DNA of 64,000 bases from Stenotrophomonas sp. 364 (GTDB lineage Bacteria; Pseudomonadota; Gammaproteobacteria; Xanthomonadales; Xanthomonadaceae), in contig NZ_CP047135.1 of assembly GCF_009832905.1 (NCBI RefSeq), forward strand, positions 3,202,001 to 3,266,000, written 5' to 3'. Within the stretch, counting starts at the first letter, position 1, and each line of letters begins with the position of its first letter. This document shows positions 25,833-37,270 of this stretch, piece after piece. The notes under the pieces are model-generated. The model saw only the letters and a list, made by a program, of their open reading frames with translations. It was not told the origin of the DNA and made no database searches. The translations under genes were made by a program, and so were the position numbers.

Positions 25833-28226
25833 ATGAACCGCAAGACCAGTACGCTCGCCGCCGCCGTAGCTGTCGTGCTCGGTGCCTCCAGCTTCGCCGC
25901 CAGCGCCCAGGACGCCCCTGCGCGCACCGCCGCCAACACGCTGGACACCATCATCGTCACCGGCACCCGGGTCGCCGACCGCACCGTGGCCGAATCGCAG
26001 TCGCCGATCGACATCATCACCCCCGAAGCGCTGCAATCCACCGGCACCACCGAGCTGGCCACCGCGCTGTCGCGGGCCCTGCCCTCGCTGAACTTCCCGC
26101 GCCCGGCCCTCACCGACGGCACCAGCGGCATCCGCCCGGCGCAGCTGCGCGGGCTGTCGCCGGACCAGGTGCTGGTGCTGGTGAACGGCAAGCGCCGGCA
26201 TACCTCGGCGCAGATCAACGTCAACGGCAGCATCGGCCGCGGCTCGTCGGCGGTGGACATCAACGCGATCCCGATCTCGGCGATCGAGCGGGTGGAAGTG
26301 CTGCGTGATGGCGCGTCGGCCCAGTACGGCTCGGACGCGATTGCCGGCGTGGTCAACATCGTGCTGAAGGGCGCGTCCTCCGGCGGCAGCCTGGCCGTGG
26401 ACGCGGGCCAGTACTCGGCCGGCGACGGCAACAAGTACCAGCTCTCCGGCGATGCCGGTATCGGCTTCGCCGATGGCCGCGGCAGCGTGCACGTGGCCGG
26501 GCAGATCCTGCAGCAGGACGAGAGCAACCGTGCCGGCCCCTACCAGGGCACCGCGCCGAACACCGGCAATTTCCCCAACATCGGCCAGACCACCTTCGTG
26601 GTCGGCGACCCGCGGGTGGACGCCACCGCCGCCTCGGTCAACGCCAGCTTCCAGTTCAGCGACCACGTGTCGGCCTACGCCACGGCGATGGCCAGCAACC
26701 GCGACATCACCTCGTTCGCGTTTTATCGCTCGCGCACCAACAGCGGCCAGGGCCCGTTGCTGGCCCAGACCTACCCCGACGGTTTCGTGCCGCAGATCAA
26801 CCAGTACTCCAAGGACCGCTCGCTGGTGGCCGGGGTCAAGGGCAACACCGACAGCGGCTGGACCTGGGATGTGAGCGCCAACCACGGCGAAAACACCATC
26901 GATTTCCACACCCGCAACAGCATCAACTACAGCCTCGGCCTGACCAGCCCGCGTTCGTTCTACGACGGTACGCTGAAGTACACCCAGGACATTTTCAACG
27001 CCGACCTGACCAAGTCGCTGGACTGGGGCCTGGCCTACCCGGTCACGCTGTCCTTCGGCGGTGAGTACCGCCGCGAGAACTGGGAGCAGTCGGCCGGTGA
27101 AGCCAATTCCTATTTCGGCAGCGGCGCGCAGGGCTTTGGCGGCTTCACCCCGCTCAACGCGGTGGACGCCGACCGCCACAACTACGCGGTGTATGCCGGG
27201 CTGGAAGCCGACCTCACCGACAAGTTCTCGGCGGGCGTGACCGGGCGCTACGAGGATTACTCGGACTTCGGCGACAAGTTCTCCGGCAAGCTGTCGGCAC
27301 GCTATGCGTTCACCGACAAGGTCGCGCTGCGCGCCACCGCCTCGTCCGGTTTCCGCGCCCCGTCCCTGGCCCAGCAGAGCTACCAGGCGGTCACCAGCAC
27401 GATCATCAACGGTGCCTTCGTCGAGCGCGGCACCTTCCCCACCACCAGTGCCGCGGCACAGGCGCTGGGCGCCAGCCCGCTGAAGGCCGAAAGCTCCACC
27501 TCCTACAGCCTGGGCCTGGTGCTGCAGCCGATCGATCGCCTGTACCTGACGGTGGATGCGTACCAGATCGACATCGACGACCGCATCGTGTTGTCCACCA
27601 ACATCACCACCAATGCCGCCGCCAATTCGCTGCTGGCCGGGCTGGGGCTGCCCGGGGTCACCGCGTTCTCCTACTTCACCAACGGCGTGGATACGCGTAC
27701 CCGCGGCATCGATGCGGTGTCCAGCTACTCCATCCCGTTCAGCGCCAGCACGCTGGAACTGACCGCGGCCTACAGCTACAACGACACCGAGGTGAAGAAG
27801 TTCATCGCCTCGCCGCCGGTGTTCGGCACGCTGGGCATCACCCAGTCGCTGATCGGCCGCGACGAAATCGGCCGCATCGAAGACAGCTACCCGCGCAACA
27901 AGACCATCCTCAGCGGCACCTGGCGCAGCGACCATTGGGACCTGAACCTGGCCGCCACGCGCTACGGCAGCTTCACCGTGCGCAACTCGGCCACCGCGCT
28001 GCGCGACCAGACCTACGACGGCTCGTGGGTGCTGGATGCGTCGGTAAGCTACAAGCCCAGCGAGAACTGGGCCCTCACCCTGGGCGCGGACAACCTGCTG
28101 GACGAATACCCCGACCGTACCGTGGACCTGCAGAACTCCACCTGGGGCATGCTGCCGTACAGCAACTACTCGCCTTACGGCTTCAACGGCGCCTACGTAT
28201 ACGGTCGCATCAGCTACAAGTGGTAA
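25833..28226 (+). CDS. TonB-dependent outer-membrane receptor, 797 aa
   Basis: Outer-membrane active transporter. The ATG at 25833 (MNRKTSTLAAAV) gives a signal peptide of about 28 residues ending ASAQ; the upstream open frame was rejected. A TonB-box-like DTIIVTGTR (about 42-50) is followed by the plug domain (about 60-170; AQLRGLSPDQVLVLVNGKRRH) and then a 22-stranded-type barrel ending in YKW. The substrate is not visible. It resembles the receptor at 49034 closely in the plug and in the DYADIDDRI-like barrel region, so the two look like paralogues. No FecR or transporter is next to it. Confidence 0.9.
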   Translation: MNRKTSTLAAAVAVVLGASSFAASAQDAPARTAANTLDTIIVTGTRVADRTVAESQSPIDIITPEALQSTGTTELATALSRALPSLNFPRPALTDGTSGIRPAQLRGLSPDQVLVLVNGKRRHTSAQINVNGSIGRGSSAVDINAIPISAIERVEVLRDGASAQYGSDAIAGVVNIVLKGASSGGSLAVDAGQYSAGDGNKYQLSGDAGIGFADGRGSVHVAGQILQQDESNRAGPYQGTAPNTGNFPNIGQTTFVVGDPRVDATAASVNASFQFSDHVSAYATAMASNRDITSFAFYRSRTNSGQGPLLAQTYPDGFVPQINQYSKDRSLVAGVKGNTDSGWTWDVSANHGENTIDFHTRNSINYSLGLTSPRSFYDGTLKYTQDIFNADLTKSLDWGLAYPVTLSFGGEYRRENWEQSAGEANSYFGSGAQGFGGFTPLNAVDADRHNYAVYAGLEADLTDKFSAGVTGRYEDYSDFGDKFSGKLSARYAFTDKVALRATASSGFRAPSLAQQSYQAVTSTIINGAFVERGTFPTTSAAAQALGASPLKAESSTSYSLGLVLQPIDRLYLTVDAYQIDIDDRIVLSTNITTNAAANSLLAGLGLPGVTAFSYFTNGVDTRTRGIDAVSSYSIPFSASTLELTAAYSYNDTEVKKFIASPPVFGTLGITQSLIGRDEIGRIEDSYPRNKTILSGTWRSDHWDLNLAATRYGSFTVRNSATALRDQTYDGSWVLDASVSYKPSENWALTLGADNLLDEYPDRTVDLQNSTWGMLPYSNYSPYGFNGAYVYGRISYKW

Positions 28227-28230
28227 TAAA

Positions 28231-28252
28231 GTAGTGCCGGCCGCTGGCCGTG
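28231..28252 (+). repeat. Truncated SMAG palindrome
   Basis: GTAGTGCCGGCCGCTGGCC directly after the receptor's stop codon; the palindrome is broken at its right arm. Confidence 0.6.
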
Positions 28253-28346
28253 GACGCGACAACGCATTCGCGCTGTCGCCCCACGGTTTGCTGCGCAAAC
28301 CGCGGGCCCCGCTCACCTGCCCCCATACCCCCGCCGCTTCGCGGCC

Positions 28347-28423
28347 GCCCCCTGACTCAGGGGGCACTGTCAAACGCCTTTCCACATACCCCATGCCCCG
28401 GTCTTCCGGGGCATGTGCGTTTT
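28347..28423 (+). terminator. Hairpin and likely intrinsic terminator after the receptor
   Basis: Two hairpins: GCCCCCTG-ACT-CAGGGGGC (28347-28365), and CATGCCCCGG-TCTT-CCGGGGCATG (28392-28415), a perfect 10-bp stem followed by TGCGTTTT. The second has terminator form. The rest of the 362-bp gap (28227-28588) shows no gene. Confidence 0.55.
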
Positions 28424-28554
28424 CGGCCCGCAACCGGGCGATTCCGCGCATTCATGCCTGTCATGCGCGCCTGTCCCGGACAGCACATCACCTGACCACG
28501 GGGACATACCAGCACTGTGGCACGCGATGTTTGCCCGGATCGGCCGCATCGGTG

Positions 28555-28577
28555 AAAATCGGGACATCCCCTATTTT
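28555..28577. promoter_or_regulatory. Inverted repeat directly upstream of the antiporter start
   Basis: AAAATCGGG and CCCTATTTT form an interrupted dyad ending 11 bp before the ATG at 28589, in a place where an operator or an RNA structure hiding the start region could act. Only the pattern is seen; no regulator is known. Confidence 0.3.
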
Positions 28578-28588
28578 TGCGAGCCCCG

Positions 28589-30289
28589 ATGCACCATGAC
28601 ACCGACCTGATCAACATCGTTGCCGTTGGCCTTGGGCTCGCCTTCATTCTCGGCGCGCTGGCCAACAAGCTGCGTTTGTCTCCCCTGGTCGGTTATCTGG
28701 TTGCGGGCATCTGCGTAGGACCGTTCACCCCCGGCTTCGTCGCCGACCAGGCCCTGGCCAACCAGCTGGCCGAAATCGGCGTGATGCTGCTGATGTTCGG
28801 GGTGGGCCTGCATTTCTCGCTGAAAGACCTGATGGCGGTGAAGGCGATCGCCATTCCCGGCGCGATCGGACAGATCCTGGTGGCCACCCTGCTCGGCTGG
28901 GGCCTGGCGGCGCTGATGGGCTGGCCGGTCATCCACGGCGTGGTATTCGGCTTCGCGCTGGCCACCGCCAGTACCGTGGTGCTGCTGCGCGCGATGGAAG
29001 AGCGCCGCCTGCTGGAAACCCAGCGCGGCAAGATCGCGGTGGGCTGGCTGATCGTCGAGGACCTGGCCTGCGTCCTGGCGCTGGTGATGATGCCGGTCCT
29101 GGCCGGTGTATTCGGGCCGGACTCGGCCAATGAAACCCACACCCTTGGCAGCGTGCTGGCCAGCATCGGCTGGACGTTCGTGCAGCTGGGGCTGTTCGTG
29201 GCAGTGATGCTGGTGGTGGGCCGCCGGGTCATTCCGTGGATCCTGGAGCGCATCGCCAGCACCGGCTCGCGCGAGCTATTCACCCTGGCGGTGCTGGCCA
29301 TCGCGCTGGGCGTGGCGTTCGGCTCGGCGATGCTGTTCGGCGTGTCCTTCGCACTGGGTGCGTTCTTCGCCGGCATGCTGCTCAACGAATCGGAGTTGAG
29401 CCACAAGGCCGCCAATGATTCGCTGCCGCTGCGCGATGCGTTCGCGGTGCTGTTCTTCGTCTCGGTGGGCATGCTGTTCAACCCGGCCATCCTGATCGAG
29501 CATCCCTGGCAGGTGCTGGCCACCGCGGCGATCATCATGTTCGGCAAGTCCGCTGCCGCGTTCGTGATCGTGCGCGCCTTCGGCCACCCCACAGGCACGG
29601 CGCTGACCATCTCGGCCAGCCTGGCGCAGATCGGTGAGTTCGCCTTCATCATCGCCGGCCTCGGCGTGACGTTGAAGATTCTGCCGCCCACCGGGCAAGC
29701 GCTGGTGCTGGCCGGCGCGCTGATCTCGATCATGCTCAACCCGGTGGTGTTCGGTCTGCTTGATCGCTGGCTGCTCAAGCATCAGGAAACCACCCCGACG
29801 GCGGTGGAAACGGATCTGCCGCCAGGCCCGTCGCTGGACCTGCACGACCATGCCATCGTGATCGGCTACGGCCGCGTCGGCAGCGCGCTGGCGCAGGTGC
29901 TGCGCGACCGCGGCGTGCCAGTGCTGGTGATCGACGACAACAAGGAACACGTGGCCGAAGCGCACGCGGCCGGCCTGCCCGGCATCCGCGGCAGTGCCGC
30001 CTCGGACAAGGTACTGGCCGAGGCCCACCCCGAGCGCGCGAAGATCGCGGTGCTGGCGATCCCGCAGCCGCTGGAGGCCGGCGAAACCCTGGCCAAGCTG
30101 CGCGCGCTCAACCCGGGCCTGACCCTGCTGGCGCGCGCGCACAGCGATGCGGAAGTGAAGCACCTGCTGGAGCACGGTGCCGACGGCACGGTGATGGCCG
30201 AGCGCGAGCTGGCCTATTCGCTGGCCGAGATGGTCATGGCCACCCCGCCGTACCGCACCATGGGCAAGCACAGCATCCCGGTGGTGTAA
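28589..30289 (+). CDS. ybaL: CPA2 monovalent cation:proton antiporter (YbaL/KefB-like), 566 aa
   Basis: Inner-membrane cation/proton antiporter with a fused regulatory domain. The N-terminal 400 residues hold about 12 membrane helices (KLRLSPLVGYLVAGICVGP, LFFVSVGMLFNPAILIEHPW). Then an RCK/TrkA-N domain (about 415-535) has the Rossmann GYGRVGSALAQVLRD motif that binds NAD(H). The ATG at 28589 (MHHDTDLINI) is preferred over a TTG 12 bp earlier. The YbaL/KefB placement rests on architecture; glutathione gating residues were not tested. It stands alone, with repeats on its 3' side. Confidence 0.88.
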   Translation: MHHDTDLINIVAVGLGLAFILGALANKLRLSPLVGYLVAGICVGPFTPGFVADQALANQLAEIGVMLLMFGVGLHFSLKDLMAVKAIAIPGAIGQILVATLLGWGLAALMGWPVIHGVVFGFALATASTVVLLRAMEERRLLETQRGKIAVGWLIVEDLACVLALVMMPVLAGVFGPDSANETHTLGSVLASIGWTFVQLGLFVAVMLVVGRRVIPWILERIASTGSRELFTLAVLAIALGVAFGSAMLFGVSFALGAFFAGMLLNESELSHKAANDSLPLRDAFAVLFFVSVGMLFNPAILIEHPWQVLATAAIIMFGKSAAAFVIVRAFGHPTGTALTISASLAQIGEFAFIIAGLGVTLKILPPTGQALVLAGALISIMLNPVVFGLLDRWLLKHQETTPTAVETDLPPGPSLDLHDHAIVIGYGRVGSALAQVLRDRGVPVLVIDDNKEHVAEAHAAGLPGIRGSAASDKVLAEAHPERAKIAVLAIPQPLEAGETLAKLRALNPGLTLLARAHSDAEVKHLLEHGADGTVMAERELAYSLAEMVMATPPYRTMGKHSIPVV

Positions 30290-30332
30290 CGCGCCGCCAT
30301 GCGGGGCTGGCTGCCGGTTTCGGGATTCCGTG

Positions 30333-30473
30333 CAGCCACCCATGGGGTGGCTCTACCCCCGGTGCGCGGATGCAGCACGCACCGTCATGTCGGTACGCCG
30401 GATACCACCGCGTCGATGCACCACACACCGCCGCATTGATGTATCCCCGGTAGAGCCACCCCACGGGTGGCTG
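30333..30473. repeat. Pair of inverted GTAG palindromes after ybaL
   Basis: Palindromes at 30333-30356 (minus orientation, ending GGTGGCTCTAC) and 30450-30473 (plus, GTAGAGCCACCCCACGGG) in the spacer between the convergent ybaL and AraC-type genes. Confidence 0.65.
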
Positions 30474-30511
30474 CGTTTCATCCCGGTCCCGCGTACCGGC
30501 CTTGTGCCCGG

Positions 30512-31393
30512 TCAACGCAGCGGCACGCAGATGTCGGCGCGCAGGATGGCCTCGGGCACGTTTTCAGGATCGTCCAGGTAGTGGTAGTACAGCGGCGCGT
30601 CGCGCAGTGCGCGGCCGCTGTCGGGCAGCCACTGGCGCAGCAGTGCGTCGGTGGCCGCTTCCAACCCGGCATAGCTGCCCACATGGCGCAGCACGGCATA
30701 CGCACCACCGCCCAAGGTCAGCGCGCGCAACGGCACGGGGATGTCGGCCACGGCGCGGCCAAAGCCCATGCCGCACTCGAACTCGCACGCATCGGCCGGC
30801 ACATCGCGATGGTCGTTCAACGCAATGCCCACCAGGGCCTGCAGGTGGTCGGCCAGGCCCTGTTCCGCGGCCCAGGCATACACCTGGCCGAAGGCCTGGT
30901 CGAGGTCGTCGAAGGCACCCCGCGTGCGCAATACCACCACGTCGAACGGCTCCAGCGCGGTCACCTGCACCTGCAGCGGCGTACTGTCGTCGGCACCGTC
31001 ACCGGCCGGCAACGACAACCGGTGCTGCCAGTGCGTGCGCAGCGCCGCATCGTCGCGCAGCGCGCTCGGCGTGGCATCGAGCGCCTGCCGACACGCGCGC
31101 GCCAACGCCTGCGGGCTTTCAAAGCCCACTTCCAGCGCAACCCCGGTTATCCGGCTGTCGGCGTGGGCCAGCAGCTGCAGCGCGCGCAGCAGGCGCAGGC
31201 GGGCCACGGTGCGCCCCGGGGTTTCGCCGGTCAGCGCGCGGTACAGGCGATGGAAGTGGAAGGGCGACTGGTGCGCGATGGCGGCCAACGCATCCAGGTC
31301 GGGCAAGGGCTCGCCGCTACGCAGACACTGCTGCAGGTGGGCAATCACGCGGTCGATGCCGTGGCGTTGGCGTAGCTGGGCGATGCGGCTCAT
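30512..31393 (-). CDS. AraC-family regulator with GyrI-like domain, 293 aa
   Basis: N-terminal tandem helix-turn-helix of AraC type (about residues 10-110; HFHRLYRALTGETPGRTVARLR and ITGVALEVGFES) followed by a GyrI-like/bacterial transcription activator effector domain (about 130-290; DQAFGQVYAWA, GVGGGAYAVL-like). This resembles Rob/SoxS-like and DNA gyrase-inhibitor type sensors that often bind small cationic or hydrophobic compounds. Start MSRIAQLRQRHG at 31393; the long upstream frame was trimmed. Target genes are not visible. Confidence 0.86.
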   Translation of the reverse strand: MSRIAQLRQRHGIDRVIAHLQQCLRSGEPLPDLDALAAIAHQSPFHFHRLYRALTGETPGRTVARLRLLRALQLLAHADSRITGVALEVGFESPQALARACRQALDATPSALRDDAALRTHWQHRLSLPAGDGADDSTPLQVQVTALEPFDVVVLRTRGAFDDLDQAFGQVYAWAAEQGLADHLQALVGIALNDHRDVPADACEFECGMGFGRAVADIPVPLRALTLGGGAYAVLRHVGSYAGLEAATDALLRQWLPDSGRALRDAPLYYHYLDDPENVPEAILRADICVPLR

Positions 31394-31569
31394 GACGTGC
31401 TCCGTGTCGGGGTGACGTCCAGCATGCGTCGGTGCCCGCCACGGCGCGTGGCCGATCTTGCGCAGTTGGAGGGCCGCACCCGGATGGTAGCGCCCCTCCA
31501 GGCAGAACGTGGTTCTGCCGGAAAAACCCCACGACGGCCGGCCCGCACCGGCCGCCGTGGGCCCCACCT

Positions 31570-32865
31570 CTACGCCTTCGCCAACGCCTGCTGCAGGTCG
31601 GCAAGCAGGTCGTCGATATGTTCGATGCCGATCGACAGCCGCACGGTGTCCTCGCTGACCCCGGCCCTCGCCAGCTCGGCCGCATCCAGCTGCCGATGGG
31701 TGGTCGAGGCCGGATGGGTGGCCAGTGACTTCGCATCGCCCAGGTTCACCAGCCGGGTGAACAGCTGCAACGCGTCCAGGAAGCGCGCACCTGCCGCACG
31801 ACCGCCGGGCAGGCCGAAGGTGAGCACGCCCGAGCCGTGGCCACGCAGGTACTTCTGCACCAGCGCATGCTCGGGATGGTCCGGCAGCGCGGCATAGTTC
31901 ACCCAGTCGACCTTGGCGTGGTCGCGCAGGAACGTAGCCACCGCCAGTGCGTTGGCGTTGATCCGGTCCAGGCGCAGCGCCAGGGTCTCGATGCCCTGCA
32001 GGATCAGGAACGAATTGAACGGCGAGATCGCCGCGCCGGTGTTGCGCAGTGGCACCACGCGCGCGCGGCCGATGTAGGCCGCAGGCCCCAGGGCTTCGGT
32101 ATAGACCACCCCGTGGTAGCTCACGTCAGGCTCGTTCAAGCGCCGGAAGCGCTGCTTGTGCTCGGCCCACGGGAAGCGGCCCGAATCGACGATGGCGCCA
32201 CCCAGGCTGGTCCCGTGGCCACCGAGGTACTTGGTCAACGAGTGCACCACGATGTCCGCGCCGAAATCGAACGAGCGCTGCAGGTACGGTGTGGCCACGG
32301 TGTTGTCCACGATCACCGGCACGCCGTGCGCGTGGGCGATCTTTGCCACCGCTTCGATATCGGTGATGTTGCCGCGCGGGTTGCCGATCGATTCGACGAA
32401 GACCGCCTTGGTACGGTCGTCGATCAGCGCCGCGAACGCCTCGGGGTCGTTGTAATCGGCAAACCGGGTCTGGATGCCGAACTGGGGCAGCGTGTGCGCG
32501 AACAGATTGTAAGTACCGCCATACAGCGCACTGGAGGAGACGATGTTGTCGCCGGCTTCGGCGATGGTCTGGATGGCGTAGGTAATGGCCGCCTGCCCGG
32601 AGGCCAGCGCCAGCGCGCCGATCCCGCCTTCGAGCGCGGCGATGCGCTGCTCCAGCACGTCGGTGGTGGGGTTCATGATGCGGGTGTAGATGTTGCCCGG
32701 CACCTTCAGGTCGAACAGGTCCGCGCCGTGCTGGGTGTCGTCGAAGGCGTAGGCCACGGTCTGGTAGATCGGCACCGCCACCGCGCGTGTCGTCGGGTCG
32801 GGTTTGTAGCCGCCGTGCACGGCGATGGTTTCCGCTTTCCATTCGGGACTTCCGTGCTCAGACAT
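31570..32865 (-). CDS. metY: O-acetylhomoserine sulfhydrylase-like PLP enzyme, 431 aa
   Basis: PLP-dependent Cys/Met metabolism enzyme. ATG at 32865 (MSEHGSPEWKAETIAVHGGY). The PLP lysine is Lys212 in SLTKYLGGHG. The LALASGQAAI phosphate-binding turn and the VESIGNPRGNITDI segment point to the O-acetylhomoserine (thiol)-lyase subgroup, which uses sulphide directly in methionine synthesis. MetZ/MetB-like alternatives are less likely given the length and ASGQAA motif. Upstream spacer contains the clpB terminator; no riboswitch was recognised in 119 bp. Confidence 0.9.
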   Translation of the reverse strand: MSEHGSPEWKAETIAVHGGYKPDPTTRAVAVPIYQTVAYAFDDTQHGADLFDLKVPGNIYTRIMNPTTDVLEQRIAALEGGIGALALASGQAAITYAIQTIAEAGDNIVSSSALYGGTYNLFAHTLPQFGIQTRFADYNDPEAFAALIDDRTKAVFVESIGNPRGNITDIEAVAKIAHAHGVPVIVDNTVATPYLQRSFDFGADIVVHSLTKYLGGHGTSLGGAIVDSGRFPWAEHKQRFRRLNEPDVSYHGVVYTEALGPAAYIGRARVVPLRNTGAAISPFNSFLILQGIETLALRLDRINANALAVATFLRDHAKVDWVNYAALPDHPEHALVQKYLRGHGSGVLTFGLPGGRAAGARFLDALQLFTRLVNLGDAKSLATHPASTTHRQLDAAELARAGVSEDTVRLSIGIEHIDDLLADLQQALAKA

Positions 32866-32901
32866 CGCGCCTCCTCCGGTTGAATGCCGACGATACCGAA
32901 C

Positions 32902-32927
32902 AAAAAACCCCCGCCGGAGCGGGGGTT
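32902..32927 (-). terminator. Intrinsic terminator of clpB
   Basis: On the minus strand, a 9-bp stem AACCCCCGC / GCGGGGGTT with 4-nt loop is followed by TTTTTT. It begins 58 bp after the clpB stop and ends before the metY start. Best terminator in the window. Confidence 0.85.
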
Positions 32928-32984
32928 GATGGTCATGCAGCATGGTCTGAGCACGAACGGTTATCAGCAGACCACGGACGGGGC

Positions 32985-35570
<2,586 letters not shown>

Positions 35571-35620
35571 GGGGAATTCCTCTTTCATGTCATGGCCAGC
35601 GTGGCTGGCAGATGTAACTG

Positions 35621-35648
35621 ATATGCGGTTGTCGCGCAGTGATTCAAG
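35621..35648 (-). promoter_or_regulatory. Sigma-32 (heat-shock) promoter of clpB
   Basis: On the minus strand, CTTGAAT (35648-35642) and CCGCATAT (35628-35621) are separated by 13 bp, close to the RpoH consensus CTTGAAA-N11-15-CCCCATNT. It is positioned 51 bp upstream of the clpB start, as expected for heat-shock control. Confidence 0.75.
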
Positions 35649-35660
35649 ACAAACCGGCAC

Positions 35661-35685
35661 TGGCAATACAGCCTCCGTATTGCCA
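35661..35685. promoter_or_regulatory. Inverted repeat upstream of clpB/fecI
   Basis: TGGCAATAC and GTATTGCCA (9-bp perfect arms, 7-bp spacer) lie between the sigma-32 promoter and the Fur-like site. It is unlike CIRCE. It could be a repressor site for either divergent gene. Confidence 0.45.
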
Positions 35686-35690
35686 TACTT

Positions 35691-35709
35691 GCGAATCATT
35701 CTCATTAGC
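35691..35709 (+). promoter_or_regulatory. Fur-box-like site upstream of fecI
   Basis: GCGAATCATTCTCATTAGC; its complement contains AATGAGAATGATT, a typical Fur-box core. It lies 45 bp before the fecI ATG. Suggests repression by iron-loaded Fur. Confidence 0.7.
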
Positions 35710-35753
35710 ATCGACTCGGACGCGGCGTGGCGTTCGCATTCCCAAGGCATCCC

Positions 35754-36248
35754 ATGCAGGCACAACGCGAGCACCTGGGCGCCCTTTACCGGGACCACCG
35801 CAGTTGGCTGCACGGCTGGCTGAGCGGGCGCGTGGGCTGCCGGGAAGCCGCTGCCGATCTCACCCAGGACACCTTCGCGCGCCTGCTGCAGGACCGTGAC
35901 CTGGCGGCCCTGCGCGAGCCGCGCGCGTTCCTGACCACGGTGGCGCGCGGGCTGGCGGCCAACTGGTTCCGGCGCCAGGCGCTGGAGCGGGCGTACCTGG
36001 AGTATCTGGCCCAGTTTCCCGAGGCCGTCCTGCCCTCCCTGGAAGAACAGGCGCTGGTGCGCGAAGCGCTTCAGCAGATCGACGCCATGCTGGACGGCCT
36101 GCCGGCGATGGCGCGCCGTGTGTTCGTGCTGGCCCAGTTCGACGGCCTGCGCTACGACGCCATCAGCGACCGGTTGGGCCTGTCCTTGTCCACCGTCAAG
36201 CGACACATGAAACGCGCCCTGCTGGGCTGCCTGCTGCATGCACCCTGA
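35754..36248 (+). CDS. fecI: ECF sigma factor, FecI type, 164 aa
   Basis: Extracytoplasmic-function sigma factor expected to transcribe the receptor operon on a signal relayed by FecR. ATG at 35754 ([19 protein letters not shown]); an earlier ATG at 35727 is possible. Region 2 (about residues 10-75, with [11 protein letters not shown]) and region 4 (about 105-160; [23 protein letters not shown]) are complete. It overlaps fecR by 11 bp. A Fur-box-like site precedes it, so iron limitation probably raises its level. Confidence 0.92.
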   Translation: MQAQREHLGALYRDHRSWLHGWLSGRVGCREAAADLTQDTFARLLQDRDLAALREPRAFLTTVARGLAANWFRRQALERAYLEYLAQFPEAVLPSLEEQALVREALQQIDAMLDGLPAMARRVFVLAQFDGLRYDAISDRLGLSLSTVKRHMKRALLGCLLHAP

Positions 36249-37212
36249 GCCGGTCCAGCCTGCTGCGCTGTCGCCTGCGGTGCTGGAGCAGGCGGCCGAG
36301 TGGATGATGCGCCTGCACGAAGACGCCAGCGTCGCCGCCCATCAGCAGTGGCGGCACTGGCACGACGCCCACCCCGACCACACCCGTGCCTGGCAGCGCG
36401 CCGAACAGCTGATGACGCTGACCGCGCAGGTGCCTGCCCCGCTTGCCCAGCGTGCGTTACAGGTACCGGCCTCCCGCGGCCGCCGCGCAGTGCTGCGCAG
36501 CGTGGCCGGGGTGCTGCTGGGGGTACCGCTGGGCGGTCTGCTGGCGTGGCGGCTGTGGGACCAGGCCGCATGGGACGCCAGCGTGCGCACCGCCGTCGGC
36601 GAGCGGCGGCGCGTGGTACTGGACGATGGCAGCGTACTGCACCTGGCCACCGCCAGCGCGGTGGACGTGGCCTTCGATGGGCAACAACGCCTGGTGCGCC
36701 TGCGCCGGGGCGAGATCCACATCGAGACCGCCGTCGATCCGCAGCGGCCGGCGCGACCCTTCCGGGTGGCCACGTCGCAGGGAATGCTGCGGGCGCTGGG
36801 CACCCGCTTCAGCGTGCGGCTGTTCGACCGGGATGCCCTTCTGATCGTGCAGGAGGGGGCCGTGCAGCTCACGGCCGACACCGCCAGTCGACGTGTAGAA
36901 GCGGGGCAGCAGGTGCGCTGGCACGCCACGGGGTTGCCGGAGCCGTTGCCTGCTCCCGCCGGCAGCGACGCCTGGACGCAGGGCATGCTGGTGGCCGACG
37001 GCCTGCCCCTGCAGGCACTGCTGGCCGAGCTGGGGCGCTACCACCACCGCTGGCTGCGGGTGGATCCGGCGATTGCCGCGCTGCCCGTTTCCGGTGCCTT
37101 CCCGCTGGATGACCTGGACCGCAGCCTGTCGATGCTGGCGGACACCTGTCCGGTGCAGGTGGAACACGGCCTGCTGGCCATCCGCCTGCGCGCCGCGGAA
37201 AAGCCCGAATGA
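36238..37212 (+). CDS. fecR: Anti-sigma/signal transducer, FecR type, 324 aa
   Basis: Inner-membrane regulator of the FecI-type sigma factor. The cytoplasmic N-terminus (1-80; [17 protein letters not shown] resembles the FecR N-terminal domain) is followed by one membrane segment (about 85-106, [20 protein letters not shown]). The periplasmic FecR domain (about 115-260) and the secretin-like C-terminal part (about 270-320) follow. It overlaps fecI by 11 bp and precedes the receptor by 58 bp, giving a canonical surface-signalling set. Confidence 0.92.
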   Translation: MHPEPVQPAALSPAVLEQAAEWMMRLHEDASVAAHQQWRHWHDAHPDHTRAWQRAEQLMTLTAQVPAPLAQRALQVPASRGRRAVLRSVAGVLLGVPLGGLLAWRLWDQAAWDASVRTAVGERRRVVLDDGSVLHLATASAVDVAFDGQQRLVRLRRGEIHIETAVDPQRPARPFRVATSQGMLRALGTRFSVRLFDRDALLIVQEGAVQLTADTASRRVEAGQQVRWHATGLPEPLPAPAGSDAWTQGMLVADGLPLQALLAELGRYHHRWLRVDPAIAALPVSGAFPLDDLDRSLSMLADTCPVQVEHGLLAIRLRAAEKPE

Positions 37213-37270
37213 CACTTTTTTCGATGTCGGGTGGCAGAGGAGATGAATCCCTTTTCCGTCGGCCTCTCCC

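Noticed and set aside
25776..28451. 891-codon minus-strand frame across the first TonB receptor
   Set aside because: Antisense shadow; composition is Val/Gly/Arg/His-rich with no domain.
35571..36239. N-terminal extension of ClpB
   Set aside because: It would overlap fecI and pass through the sigma-32-like promoter; the ATG at 35570 gives the standard N-terminus.
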